39,123 bases of DNA. It comes from Alistipes sp. GTDB taxonomy: Bacteria; Bacteroidota; Bacteroidia; Bacteroidales; Rikenellaceae. Numbering within the stretch: position 1 is the first letter of the stretch; each line of letters opens with the position of its first letter. Of this stretch, positions 17,210 through 25,120 are shown one piece after another. Location: contig JAFLRT010000010.1 of assembly GCA_022511295.1 (NCBI GenBank), forward strand, positions 1 to 39,123, in the 5' to 3' direction. The position numbers were made by a program, and so were the translations under genes. The notes below the pieces were generated by a model. It was not told where the DNA came from. It made no database searches and saw only the letters and a program-made list of their open reading frames with translations.

Positions 17210-17225
17210 GACCGTATCGGTATTA

Positions 17226-17277
17226 ATAAAGCGGAGAGACCGAACCTTAAAGCATTGGTTCGGTCTCTCCGCTTTAT
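17226..17277. terminator. Bidirectional terminator, 21-bp inverted repeat
   Basis: ATAAAGCGGAGAGACCGAACC (described by its arms 17226-17246 and 17257-17277) pairs perfectly over 21 bases around a 10-base loop. The A/T ends of the arms give a short T tract on either strand. It lies between convergent genes ending at 17209 (+) and 17290 (-), so it can end both transcripts. Confidence 0.9.
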
Positions 17278-17289
17278 GCACTGTAGCAA

Positions 17290-17808
17290 TTATTCGGCAG
17301 TTGTGCAATTATGCCTGTGGTGATGTCCATTATGCTTGTGTGTCGGGCAATGGCCGCGACGGCTGAAGTCGCCTCCTCGTTTGTTTAACTGCTCGAATGC
17401 ACGCTTTGCCAGCATATTGTCTATGCGGTACAACTCTGCTATCTGACGAGGGTTCAGCACGGCGGAGAATCTTGCTATATACTCCTTGCGAACAGTTGCA
17501 ATATGTATTTGATGGTCGAGGCTCTTGTTAAGCATATCCAACATCTGTTCGTCTGTCGCGTTGGCAGGATTGATTCGCTCACCCCGTTTCTCATTTCCGC
17601 GCAACGCTTCGCGATATTCGCCGTATATCGGTACGAAGGTCTCAAACTGTTTGTCGTCGAGCGACAACTCTGCACGAATGATTGTCATTACCGACTTCTG
17701 CAACTCCTCTCTCTTGTTGCGATTATTCTCTCCTTCCGGTCTGTTGTTTGCTGCTGTTGCAAAGGCTGCGGTCATCGTCATTATGACCAGTAACATCATA
17801 CGTTTCAT
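17290..17808 (-). CDS. Spy/CpxP-like periplasmic protein with His-rich tail
   Basis: A 172-residue exported protein. Residues 1-20 are a signal peptide (cleavage near ATAA-NN). The mature part is helical and strongly charged, with the LSLDDKQFETFVPIYGEYREAL and LNPRQIAELYRIDNMLAKRA repeats typical of Spy/CpxP-like (LTXXQ-type) chaperones. The last 25 residues are GHCPTHKHNGHHHRHNC-rich: eight histidines and two cysteines suited to binding a transition metal. It lies 61 bases after the putative anti-sigma gene. In Bacteroidota such proteins often follow an ECF sigma/anti-sigma pair, pointing to envelope or metal stress. The function is inferred from architecture and context. Confidence 0.75.
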   Translation of the reverse strand: MKRMMLLVIMTMTAAFATAANNRPEGENNRNKREELQKSVMTIIRAELSLDDKQFETFVPIYGEYREALRGNEKRGERINPANATDEQMLDMLNKSLDHQIHIATVRKEYIARFSAVLNPRQIAELYRIDNMLAKRAFEQLNKRGGDFSRRGHCPTHKHNGHHHRHNCTTAE

Positions 17809-17869
17809 AATCTTCTCTGTTTTAGGTTTTACATCTTGTTTTGTTTCTCTGACAATATGTTATAATGTC

Positions 17870-18247
17870 TTAAAAGTCCCGGTAATACATATAATACTCA
17901 TCGAGTACATCGAAGTTGTCCGCATACGCCAACGCCAGATATTCCAGTTCATCCGAGTCTACATCTTGCAGTTTTGCGCAGTATTCATTGTATGCAACTT
18001 CACTCTCTGATGTTTGATGTACAGACACCTCTCTTTTGGCAAATTTCAGCCAAAACGCTGATACTATTGCCACGCTCACAAGCGCTGCATAAGCCAAACG
18101 CAGATATATCTTGCCTGAACCGTGTGCGCGGCTGCCGCTTATGCGAGCGGCGGCTCTCGCCTCTCTTTCAGCCTCATCGAAAAATCCTTCCGGAGTGCTG
18201 TAAGGCATATTCTTGCCTACGGTTTTGAAATCGAACTCGGGTTTCAT
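17870..18247 (-). CDS. Putative anti-sigma factor, single-pass membrane protein
   Basis: A 125-residue protein with a cytoplasmic N-terminus of about 47 residues containing VGKNMPYSTPEGFFDE, a stretch common in Bacteroidota proteins next to ECF sigma genes. One membrane segment follows (about 49-68, LRLAYAALVSVAIVSAFWLKF core), then an acidic, tyrosine-rich periplasmic tail (about 90-125). Its ATG overlaps the sigma stop by four bases (ATGA), which supports a stoichiometric partner. It has no zinc-binding HxxxCxxC motif, so it is not a ZAS-type anti-sigma. The role is inferred from position and topology. Confidence 0.72.
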   Translation of the reverse strand: MKPEFDFKTVGKNMPYSTPEGFFDEAEREARAAARISGSRAHGSGKIYLRLAYAALVSVAIVSAFWLKFAKREVSVHQTSESEVAYNEYCAKLQDVDSDELEYLALAYADNFDVLDEYYMYYRDF

Positions 18248-18789
18248 AGTATCATCAACTCTTTAATGCGCTTTTGTGCATAGTGGTAATTTGTTTTCAG
18301 CGATGCTTCGCTTATGCCTGTTATTCGACTTATCTCGGCATAGGAGAGTTCGTCGTAATATCGCAGATTGAATACTGTTCGCTGTTTTGTCGGCAGGGAC
18401 AGCAGTGCTTTCTGGAACTTGCTCTCGATGCTTTCTGACGATTCACCCTCACTCTCGGCAAATCTCTCCAAAAGGCGAGACCCGGGGTCATCAAAGAACA
18501 TCAGCGGTCGGCGGTATTTATGCCGCAGCATACTCAGACAGTTGTTGGTCGCTATGCGATAGAGCCAGGCCGTAAGTTCTGCTCCGCTTCCCCTGAATGA
18601 GCCGATGCCGTCAAACACCTTTATCCACGTCTCTTGCAAAAGGTCTGCTGCATCATCGTGGACTACCACCATACGCCTGATATGCCAGTAGAGGCGCTGC
18701 GTGAAGGCGTGTACAAGTGCGTCGAAGCCCTCATTACGCAACTCGGGTGATTTCAGCATTCGCAATATTTCATTGTTGTCAATTGCCAT
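18244..18789 (-). CDS. ECF-type RNA polymerase sigma factor
   Basis: A 181-residue sigma-70 family ECF factor. Region 2 spans about 22-92 (DDAADLLQETWIKVFDGI and TAWLYRIATNNCLSMLRH). A Ser/Glu-rich linker follows, then region 4 at about 127-178 (LPTKQRTVFNLRYYDELSYAEIS and the recognition helix ISEASLKTNYHYA). I chose the ATG at 18789 because the -7 box of the promoter is at 18831-18838; the longer reading frame from 18870 would begin upstream of the transcription start. Coupled to the anti-sigma gene by a four-base overlap. Confidence 0.92.
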   Translation of the reverse strand: MAIDNNEILRMLKSPELRNEGFDALVHAFTQRLYWHIRRMVVVHDDAADLLQETWIKVFDGIGSFRGSGAELTAWLYRIATNNCLSMLRHKYRRPLMFFDDPGSRLLERFAESEGESSESIESKFQKALLSLPTKQRTVFNLRYYDELSYAEISRITGISEASLKTNYHYAQKRIKELMIL

Positions 18790-18830
18790 CTTTTGTTCGG
18801 GTTTCTGTTTATTAGACGCTGCTGGTCTGC

Positions 18831-18864
18831 CAAAGTTAAATCTTAAATATGAAAAAAACGCAAC
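18831..18864 (-). promoter_or_regulatory. Promoter of the sigma/anti-sigma operon
   Basis: On the minus strand GTTG (18864-18861), a 22-base spacer and TAACTTTG (18838-18831) fit the Bacteroidota consensus. The spacer contains the T tract of the preceding terminator. Confidence 0.7.
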
Positions 18865-18886
18865 GGGCATCTGAAAAAGATGCCCG
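18852..18886 (-). terminator. Terminator after the lipoprotein gene
   Basis: Nine-base arms (18886-18878 and 18872-18864, CGGGCATCT/AGATGCCCG) flank a five-base loop. Seven consecutive T residues follow four bases later on the minus strand. It lies about 77 bases after the lipoprotein stop and ends the thiamine-type operon. Confidence 0.85.
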
Positions 18887-18962
18887 CCACGCCAATAGTG
18901 CTTGTTTTGCAGATGCTAAGTGTTTATGCTGAATAGAGTTTGCTTTGTCCTGTCAGGGTAAT

Positions 18963-19535
18963 TTAGTATGCAACTATATCTTCGTTGATTACAACAGTCC
19001 AGTCAAAGAGGTCATTGGCACACTGCTGCTGGAAACGGGCAATTTGAGACATATTCGTCGTATCTGCCATCAAGGCATCTACAAACTGTGTCATTGTAGG
19101 ATAATAGTTGTCTACCTTGTTTGCCAGACAGCTGTAAAATGCGTGCTGCTGCGAGCGGTCAAGTCCTGCCGGCAGTATATTGCGACCTACGAGGTATGAG
19201 TAAGGGAATATATGACGCATATTGTGAGCATCGGCATCAAGTTCTTTTACAATAGTCGTTACCACGTAGACCTGCACCGTGTCATTCACGCCGGGCATCT
19301 GAATAAAATTCGTGTAGACCGGATAGTCCTGTTCGAGTGCAAGTGTTACATCATCAGTGAAGAGTGAAAATTCTGCATCTGTCAGGTCATTCAAATAAGC
19401 AGCCTGCCTGTATTCGCGCAGTTTTTCGCGCATCTCCTGACGTTGGTTGTGATTCCACTTCGCCTGTTGCGTGCAACCGGAGAAGAAGGTAACACCGATA
19501 AATGCTACCAAGGTGAGGTGTAAAAATTTTTTCAT
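18963..19535 (-). CDS. Lipoprotein of unknown function
   Basis: A 190-residue predicted lipoprotein: Lys-rich start, hydrophobic residues 4-17, lipobox FSGC with Cys21 as the lipidation site. The mature part is helical, opening with a charged segment (NHNQRQEMREKLREYRQ) and rich in aromatic residues and Asn/Gln. I cannot place it in a family with confidence. It follows pnuC by 66 bases and precedes the terminator at 18852-18886, so it may be the third gene of the thiamine-type operon. Alternatively the inverted repeats in that gap give it separate control. There is no enzymatic motif that would make it a thiamine pyrophosphokinase. Confidence 0.75.
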   Translation of the reverse strand: MKKFLHLTLVAFIGVTFFSGCTQQAKWNHNQRQEMREKLREYRQAAYLNDLTDAEFSLFTDDVTLALEQDYPVYTNFIQMPGVNDTVQVYVVTTIVKELDADAHNMRHIFPYSYLVGRNILPAGLDRSQQHAFYSCLANKVDNYYPTMTQFVDALMADTTNMSQIARFQQQCANDLFDWTVVINEDIVAY

Positions 19536-19536
19536 T

Positions 19537-19597
19537 GCGAAAGTTATGTTTATTGGTTTTTAACTTTCGCATAGATAGTGCAATTGGCGTGCCAATT
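19537..19597. repeat. Two inverted repeats between pnuC and the lipoprotein gene
   Basis: GCGAAAGTTA (19537-19546) and TAACTTTCGC (19561-19570) form a perfect 10-bp inverted repeat with a 14-base spacer, ending one base before the lipoprotein ATG. AATTGGC-GT-GCCAATT at 19582-19597 is a second perfect one just after the pnuC stop. The first arm resembles a -7 box (TAACTTTC). They may be an operator or RNA hairpins. Confidence 0.6.
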
Positions 19598-19601
19598 TCG
19601 T

Positions 19602-20180
19602 TTATTGCGCTCTGCGTCCGAGTTTCAGCCAGCGCACGTAGCCTGCAACGGCAAGTATGGAGTAGATGCAATAGAGACCTGCCGTCAGCGGTATCCCTTT
19701 ATATATATATAGTCCGACTGTTACCATATCGACGACCAGCCATACGAGCCACTGCTCGATATATTTGCGCGACAGCATCCAGTATGCGACAATGCACAAT
19801 GCCGTTGTAAGACTGTCCCAGAATGGAACCGTACTGTCTGTAAATTTGGTAAGTATAAGATATATCGCTGCTTGTAGAGTAGCGTAAGCCAATATCAAAA
19901 AGGGTATTGCTTTTACGGGTGTGTGGCTTATCGGAATCTCGTTCCTGCCGGTGCCGGTATCGCCTCGATGCCAAACCCAAAGACCGTACAGCCCTGCCAG
20001 CACGTAGTATATCTGCATCGAGCAGTCGGCATATAGTCCCTGGTTGAAATAGAGTATGCCGTGAACGACGGGCATTATCAGTCCGACAATCCACAACCTG
20101 ATATCGGCTTTGTACTCGAGCCAAAGGTATAGCAGCCCGAGTACAACTCCGATAATCTGCAAAAGCAATTTCCAGTCCAC
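19602..20180 (-). CDS. pnuT: PnuC-family vitamin transporter, probably thiamine (PnuT)
   Basis: A 192-residue inner-membrane transporter of the PnuC family, with about six or seven hydrophobic helices and the family's WLEYKADIRLW and tryptophan-rich WLVWLVVDMVTVGLYIYKG stretches. PnuC proteins carry nicotinamide riboside, riboflavin or thiamine by facilitated diffusion. The TPP riboswitch at the head of this operon and the receptor gene directly upstream make thiamine the likely substrate, hence PnuT. The start is a GTG at 20180, five bases after the receptor stop; the next ATG is 36 codons in, after the first helix. I am sure of the family and moderately sure of the substrate. Confidence 0.88.
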   Translation of the reverse strand: MDWKLLLQIIGVVLGLLYLWLEYKADIRLWIVGLIMPVVHGILYFNQGLYADCSMQIYYVLAGLYGLWVWHRGDTGTGRNEIPISHTPVKAIPFLILAYATLQAAIYLILTKFTDSTVPFWDSLTTALCIVAYWMLSRKYIEQWLVWLVVDMVTVGLYIYKGIPLTAGLYCIYSILAVAGYVRWLKLGRRAQ

Positions 20181-20185
20181 TGCTT

Positions 20186-22423
20186 TTAGAAGTTAAGTGT
20201 TACGTTTGCAATGAAGTGCAGAGGTGCCTGCGGGAAGTAGCACGCCCACGACTTGCGGTCGGCGAGGGTGTCGCCATCGAGCCAGGAGCCTCCGTAGCCG
20301 TTGCTGCAATACTCGGCATTGAAGAGATTGTATATCTGCACGCCGAAACGCACACTTCTGATTGCCTTGGTGTGAATGGTATAGCCTAAATTCAGATTGG
20401 TTACGCAGTAGGGGTCGATAGTCAAATCTTCGTATTCGCCGTTGGTGATATACTGCTTGCTGACATATTGTGTGTGAAGCACAGCCTCAAAGCCCTTGAC
20501 ATGGAAGTCGAAAATGGCAGATGCCATAGCCGACGGCGAGTAGGATATGGTAGTTGTGCCTCGGTCGAATACCTTGCCGTCTATATTTTCTTGATAATTG
20601 AGTATCCGGTTCTGACTCAACGTTGCATTTGCTCCGAAGGTAAACCATTTTGCCGCACGGACGGCCAGCGTCAGTTCCACTCCGCGCCGATAACTCTTCG
20701 GTACATTTATATTGAGGTTGTCGCCTCCGTCATTTACGAAGCCGGTGTATACGAGTTGATTTCTGTAATTCATATAGTACAGGTTTACACCTGCATCGAC
20801 TATCGGATGCGTGTAACGATAACCCAACTCATAGTCGTAAAGCACTTCGTGCTTCGGCTCCTCCTCCAGACCTGAGAAGAGGTAACGGTCGGTAAAGTCT
20901 CCTCGCGTAGGTTCGTGGTGAGCAACGGCAAATGATGCATAGAGAGAGTGATGTTTTGCAAAATCGTATGTTAGTCCGGCATGGGGATTAAAGAAATGGT
21001 AGTTGCGATTGACATTCACGGGCTGCATCTCGAGTTTGTTCCAGTCGTAGTTGTCATTCGTTCCCCACGATTTGTAGTGAACGTAACGATATTGCAGGTC
21101 GGCAAAGAGGTGCAGACCTCTTACCACTTGCCAGTCTGCTTTGGCAAAGATGTTAGCATCGGTTTTGCGAACATCGTTGTCGTACCATATTTTATCTTTG
21201 TACAACTGTTCATCCGCACCATCGACCCAGTACAGAGTACCCCAGTGAGGGCAGGCATAGAGGCTCCACGAACCGCCAAATGCCACGTTTACATTTTTTG
21301 TATTGTAGAGTGCTGCTGCATTTATACCTCCCAAGTGGTTGCGCATAAACTTGCCGCGAATAAGGTCTGCCTGGTCGATACCGTCGCCAAGGTTGAGATT
21401 ATCGTAGCCCATAATCCATGCATCATCCTTGTACTGTTTGTAATACCCGTATCCATAGGTGTAGAAACCGGTAACATTAAGCGCCCACTTGTTATTGAAT
21501 ATGTGGTTTACTATGAGTTGATTATTGATTTGCAGGTAGTTGTCTGTCTGGTCGTCGTAATATGCGACACGGCTGCCGTCAGCAAGTATAAAAGGACCGT
21601 TTTCGGTCGAATACTGTCCGCTGTCGTGATAGCGGCGTCCGTAGAGTTTCATATCCTCCTTGGACACGCCGTTGTAGGTGAGATACGTTTTTGCTTTGCC
21701 TCCGAAAGAGAGCAGTTTGACCATCGTGCCGCCGTTATAGTAGGCACCCTGAAGCATATATGACTTGAGGTCGGTTGCACCTCGGTCCACATATCCGTCA
21801 GACCCGATGTGCGTCAGACGCGCATCTACCATCCAGTGTTCTCCGATAAGTCCCGAACTGATATTTACAGCCTGCTTGTTTGTATTATACGAGCCGTATG
21901 AGAGTGATGCCGAACCTCCGAACTGCATCGAGAGGGTAGAGGTGGTCATATTTACGGCACCGCCGAAAGCGCCGGTTCCGTTGGTCGATATTCCGGCACC
22001 GCGCTGCACCTGAATGTCGCCTACGGCAGATATCAGGTCGGGCGTGTCGTACCAGTACATCGAGTGAGAGTCGGCATTGTTCATTGATACGCCGTTGATT
22101 GTAACATTGATGCGCGTGGCATCCGTACCGCGCAGCCTTATCGACGTGCCGCCTATACCTAAACCCGTCTCATTGGTGGCAATCATCGAGGGCGTAAGTG
22201 CCAGCACCGACGGTATGTCGAGTCCGTAGTTGTTGCGGGCAATCTCGCTGTTCGAAATGTTGTCATAGGCCACTGGCGTGTTGCGTGTCGCACGTTGCGC
22301 AGTTACTTCGATAAGTTGGATTTGGTGTACTTCGAGCGAATCCGTCTCGGATTGCATCTGTTGTGCCGCTGCGGGCATTATGGCAGCAGATATGGCTGCC
22401 AGAGATGAAAAAATCCTTTTCAT
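20186..22423 (-). CDS. TonB-dependent receptor for thiamine or its precursors
   Basis: A 745-residue outer-membrane receptor. Signal peptide at residues 1-20 (cleavage near AAA-QQM), a short TonB-box region (IQLIEVTAQRA), plug domain at about 50-165 (SIRLRGTDATRINVTINGVSMNN, IQVQRGAG, GAFGGAVNM) and a barrel ending in FIANVTLNF with a terminal phenylalanine. It has no carboxypeptidase-like domain. It is first in an operon led by a TPP riboswitch and followed by a PnuC-type permease, the arrangement known in Bacteroides for outer-membrane thiamine uptake. It should bring thiamine into the periplasm using TonB energy. Confidence 0.92.
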   Translation of the reverse strand: MKRIFSSLAAISAAIMPAAAQQMQSETDSLEVHQIQLIEVTAQRATRNTPVAYDNISNSEIARNNYGLDIPSVLALTPSMIATNETGLGIGGTSIRLRGTDATRINVTINGVSMNNADSHSMYWYDTPDLISAVGDIQVQRGAGISTNGTGAFGGAVNMTTSTLSMQFGGSASLSYGSYNTNKQAVNISSGLIGEHWMVDARLTHIGSDGYVDRGATDLKSYMLQGAYYNGGTMVKLLSFGGKAKTYLTYNGVSKEDMKLYGRRYHDSGQYSTENGPFILADGSRVAYYDDQTDNYLQINNQLIVNHIFNNKWALNVTGFYTYGYGYYKQYKDDAWIMGYDNLNLGDGIDQADLIRGKFMRNHLGGINAAALYNTKNVNVAFGGSWSLYACPHWGTLYWVDGADEQLYKDKIWYDNDVRKTDANIFAKADWQVVRGLHLFADLQYRYVHYKSWGTNDNYDWNKLEMQPVNVNRNYHFFNPHAGLTYDFAKHHSLYASFAVAHHEPTRGDFTDRYLFSGLEEEPKHEVLYDYELGYRYTHPIVDAGVNLYYMNYRNQLVYTGFVNDGGDNLNINVPKSYRRGVELTLAVRAAKWFTFGANATLSQNRILNYQENIDGKVFDRGTTTISYSPSAMASAIFDFHVKGFEAVLHTQYVSKQYITNGEYEDLTIDPYCVTNLNLGYTIHTKAIRSVRFGVQIYNLFNAEYCSNGYGGSWLDGDTLADRKSWACYFPQAPLHFIANVTLNF

Positions 22424-22474
22424 ACTTTTTTATTGAGGTTAATAAAATAGTTGAAAAGGGGTATGTTGGATTTG

Positions 22475-22556
22475 TACTCTGTTCCCGGTATCGGCATTAT
22501 CCGTCTCCGGTGCTATGGGTATAATCTCAGCCTGCATAAGCAAGCACCCCTGTTCA
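22475..22556 (-). ncRNA. TPP riboswitch (THI element)
   Basis: The minus-strand leader of the receptor gene carries the THI-box signatures in order: GGGGTGC, then a TTGC/GCAG hairpin, GCTGAGA, ATACCC, GCACC, CGGATAATGCCG and CGGGAA. GGTGC and GCACC can pair, as can CGG and CCG around GATAAT. It begins about 10 bases after the predicted transcription start and ends about 50 bases before the receptor ATG. Binding of thiamine pyrophosphate should lower expression of the uptake genes. The outermost P1 stem is not obvious. Confidence 0.9.
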
Positions 22557-22565
22557 TTTCGGTCG

Positions 22566-22598
22566 CAAAGATAACTATTTTTTAGAAAATAATGCAAA
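22566..22598 (-). promoter_or_regulatory. Promoter of the thiamine-uptake operon
   Basis: On the minus strand TTTG (22598-22595), a 21-base spacer and TATCTTTG (22573-22566). It lies directly upstream of the riboswitch. The -33 TTTG is part of the T tract of the preceding terminator. Confidence 0.85.
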
Positions 22599-22629
22599 AA
22601 AGAGCGGCAACGGAATTTACGCTGCCGCT
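22595..22629 (-). terminator. Terminator after the lipid-kinase gene
   Basis: AGCGGCAGCG and CGTTGCCGCT (arms 22629-22620 and 22612-22603 on the minus strand) form a ten-pair stem with one G-T wobble and a seven-base loop, followed by six T residues. It ends the PorT/PhoH/PepD/lipid-kinase transcript. Confidence 0.88.
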
Positions 22630-22652
22630 GGTGCATATTGTTTGGCGGCGGT

Positions 22653-23624
22653 CTATTCGTTAAGAAATTTTTTCGACACGATGACCCTTACCGCCCTGTG
22701 CAGAATGCCGAACTCCAAAGGAGTTGAGCCGAGCAACTCGCCGTCTACCTCCAAAATGGAGTCTGGCGACGAGGTAATGGTTATTTTGCTGCCCTGAATG
22801 TGCATCGTGTGGCCTATGCTGTATATCTGACCGTTGAAGAGTTTGCGCATACGGAACAGAATGTGCCACCAGTGTATAGGTCTTATGATTGTTATATCAA
22901 ACAGACCGTCGTCCGCCGTAGCGGCAGGCAACTGCTGTATTCCGCCGCCGTTGTATTTGCCTATACCTACGGCAATGCTGAAAAGAAGGTCGTTGTATAC
23001 TATGTTGCCATCAACGCTGACTTTTACACCAGCAGACTTGTAGGCAAAGAACGAGCGCACGACACTCCATAGATATAGACGGCGTCCATGACGGCCCTTT
23101 GCTTTCAGGTGGTTGAAGCGACGTACGACGCAGGCGTCGAATCCCGAGCCGGCTACGTTGGCCATATATCGCTTTTGGCGATATTGCGACTCTTCGTAGG
23201 TAACCTCTCCGACATCCTGCAAAAACGAGCAGCCATCCTTTATGGCCTGTACGGCATCGGAGTAGCGTGTCGGTATGCCGAACATCTTTATCCAGTCATT
23301 GCCTGTACCGACAGGTATCACGGCGAGCAACACCTCGTCAGGAGTGATTCTCTTTTGTATAAACAGACCGTTCACCACTTCGTGCAGCGTGCCGTCGCCG
23401 CCAATAACTATTATCTTGCGATAACCGTCATTAACGGCTTTTACGGTCAGTTCAACGGCATGCGACTTATGCTCTGTGAAAACCGGCTCGCACTGGATGC
23501 CTTTGTCTCGCAGCAGTTTGGATATCAGCGGCAGGTCTTGCAGACCGCGTCCCATGCCTGCAACGGGATTGACAATTATGAACCAGCGATTGGGTTCGGG
23601 AGTATTGTTTGCGGTCTCTTCCAT
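22653..23624 (-). CDS. Diacylglycerol kinase-family lipid kinase
   Basis: A 323-residue DagK/YegS-type cytosolic lipid kinase. It starts with the family's WFIIVNPVAGMGRG (14-27), carries the nucleotide-binding GGDGT at 75-79 (IIVIGGDGTLHEVVNGL) and continues with VIPVGTGNDW. The C-terminal half is the beta-sandwich domain (GSKITITSSPDSILEVDGE). Likely substrates are diacylglycerol or another membrane lipid such as a ceramide or sphingoid-like base; the sequence does not decide. The gene is 24 bases after pepD and last before a terminator. Confidence 0.9.
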   Translation of the reverse strand: MEETANNTPEPNRWFIIVNPVAGMGRGLQDLPLISKLLRDKGIQCEPVFTEHKSHAVELTVKAVNDGYRKIIVIGGDGTLHEVVNGLFIQKRITPDEVLLAVIPVGTGNDWIKMFGIPTRYSDAVQAIKDGCSFLQDVGEVTYEESQYRQKRYMANVAGSGFDACVVRRFNHLKAKGRHGRRLYLWSVVRSFFAYKSAGVKVSVDGNIVYNDLLFSIAVGIGKYNGGGIQQLPAATADDGLFDITIIRPIHWWHILFRMRKLFNGQIYSIGHTMHIQGSKITITSSPDSILEVDGELLGSTPLEFGILHRAVRVIVSKKFLNE

Positions 23625-23648
23625 ACAGCAATTTATTTGCCTGTAACG

Positions 23649-25100
23649 TTATTTTACAGGTGCGTTTTTGAGTGTGTCGAGCAGGAAGGCATAGAACTTT
23701 CCGACCGATGCTATGTTTACCTTCTCGTCCGGAGAGTGGGGATAGCATATCGTCGGGCCGAATGAAATCATATCCAAACCAGGGTATGTGCCGCCTATTA
23801 TTCCACATTCCAAACCTGCGTGTATTGCAGTTACGGCAGGTTCGACACCGAACAGTGCCTTATATGAGTCTCTCATTGCGTGCAGAACGGGTGAATTCAT
23901 ATCAGGATTCCACCCATCGTAAGAACCTGAAAGTTCCACCTTAAATCCGGCCAGTTCCAATACGGCGCTCATCGCTTCTCCGAGAGCAACCTTCTCGCTG
24001 TTCATCGAACTGCGAAGCAGGCATTGCATTTTCACCGACGAGCCGTCCGATACGACACGAGCGAGATTGGTCGAGGTCTGTACCAAACCCTCCATAGCCG
24101 AAGACATACGGATAACGCCGTCGGGCAGGCCGATTACGGCTTTTGCGAGACGGGATGCAGTGTCGGCAGGCATCACCGTTGCGGGCATCGCCGCCTCGGC
24201 AACCTCTACCGATATCGAATCTTCAATGCCGTCAAACTCGTTTATGATTGTCTTCTCATATTCCGCTGCCTCTGCGGCGAAAGTCGGGACATCTTTTACC
24301 AGCAGGGTGGCAACGGCTTCACGAGGTATAGCGTTGCGTAGACCTCCGCCATCGATTGCTGCCAGCAAATACTCCTGCTTTGCTGCATTAAGAAAGCGGA
24401 ACAGCAGACGGTTGGCATTGCCTCTCTGACAACCTATCTGTATGCCGGAATGACCGCCCTTCAGTCCTTTGACGGTAAGTGTTATCGCCTTGTAACCTGT
24501 GGCAGGAGCCGCTTCGGCGCTGTATCCGAGCGAAGCATTCAAATCCAATCCTCCGGCGCATCCTACATAGAGTTCGCCCTCGGTCTCAGAGTCGAGATTG
24601 AGCAGAATATCGCCTTTGAGAAGACCGGGTTTAAGTCCGAAGGCTCCGTCCATACCCGTCTCTTCGGTTGCGGTGAAAAGACCCTCTATATCTCCGTGAA
24701 CGGCACTATCGTCTGCCAATACTGCCAAAATCGAGGCTGCGCCTATACCATTGTCGGCACCGAGAGTGGTTCCGTTTGCCGTTACCCACTCACCATCGAC
24801 ATAAGCCTCTATGGGGTCATTCTCAAAATCGAACTCCTTGTCATTGTTCTTCTGCGGCACCATATCCAGATGTGCCTGAAGAACGATTCCTTTGCGGTTC
24901 TCCATGCCGGGTGTCGCACCCTTGCGTATATATACATTTCCGGCCTCGTCAAGACAGTGTTCCAATCCGTGCCTCTCGGCGAAACGGAGGATATATTCGC
25001 GTATACGCTCCTCGTGGTGCGACGGGCGCGGAATGGCGGCTATCTCGGAAAAATATTTCCATACGGCTGCGGGTTGCAGTGCATTAAGGTTCTTATCCAT
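23649..25100 (-). CDS. pepD: Aminoacyl-histidine dipeptidase (M20C)
   Basis: A 483-residue zinc peptidase of the M20C/PepD family, cleaving dipeptides such as Xaa-His (carnosinase-like) in the cytosol. Visible metal and catalytic segments are LQAHLDMVPQK (His, Asp), GADNGIGAA (bridging Asp), TATEETGMDGA (catalytic and metal Glu) and AIHAGLECG near the C-terminus (metal His). A lid/dimerisation domain interrupts the catalytic domain, as usual. There is no signal peptide. It is separated from phoH by 20 bases and from the lipid-kinase gene by 24. Confidence 0.95.
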   Translation of the reverse strand: MDKNLNALQPAAVWKYFSEIAAIPRPSHHEERIREYILRFAERHGLEHCLDEAGNVYIRKGATPGMENRKGIVLQAHLDMVPQKNNDKEFDFENDPIEAYVDGEWVTANGTTLGADNGIGAASILAVLADDSAVHGDIEGLFTATEETGMDGAFGLKPGLLKGDILLNLDSETEGELYVGCAGGLDLNASLGYSAEAAPATGYKAITLTVKGLKGGHSGIQIGCQRGNANRLLFRFLNAAKQEYLLAAIDGGGLRNAIPREAVATLLVKDVPTFAAEAAEYEKTIINEFDGIEDSISVEVAEAAMPATVMPADTASRLAKAVIGLPDGVIRMSSAMEGLVQTSTNLARVVSDGSSVKMQCLLRSSMNSEKVALGEAMSAVLELAGFKVELSGSYDGWNPDMNSPVLHAMRDSYKALFGVEPAVTAIHAGLECGIIGGTYPGLDMISFGPTICYPHSPDEKVNIASVGKFYAFLLDTLKNAPVK

Positions 25101-25120
25101 GATTGTATGCTATTTTATAA

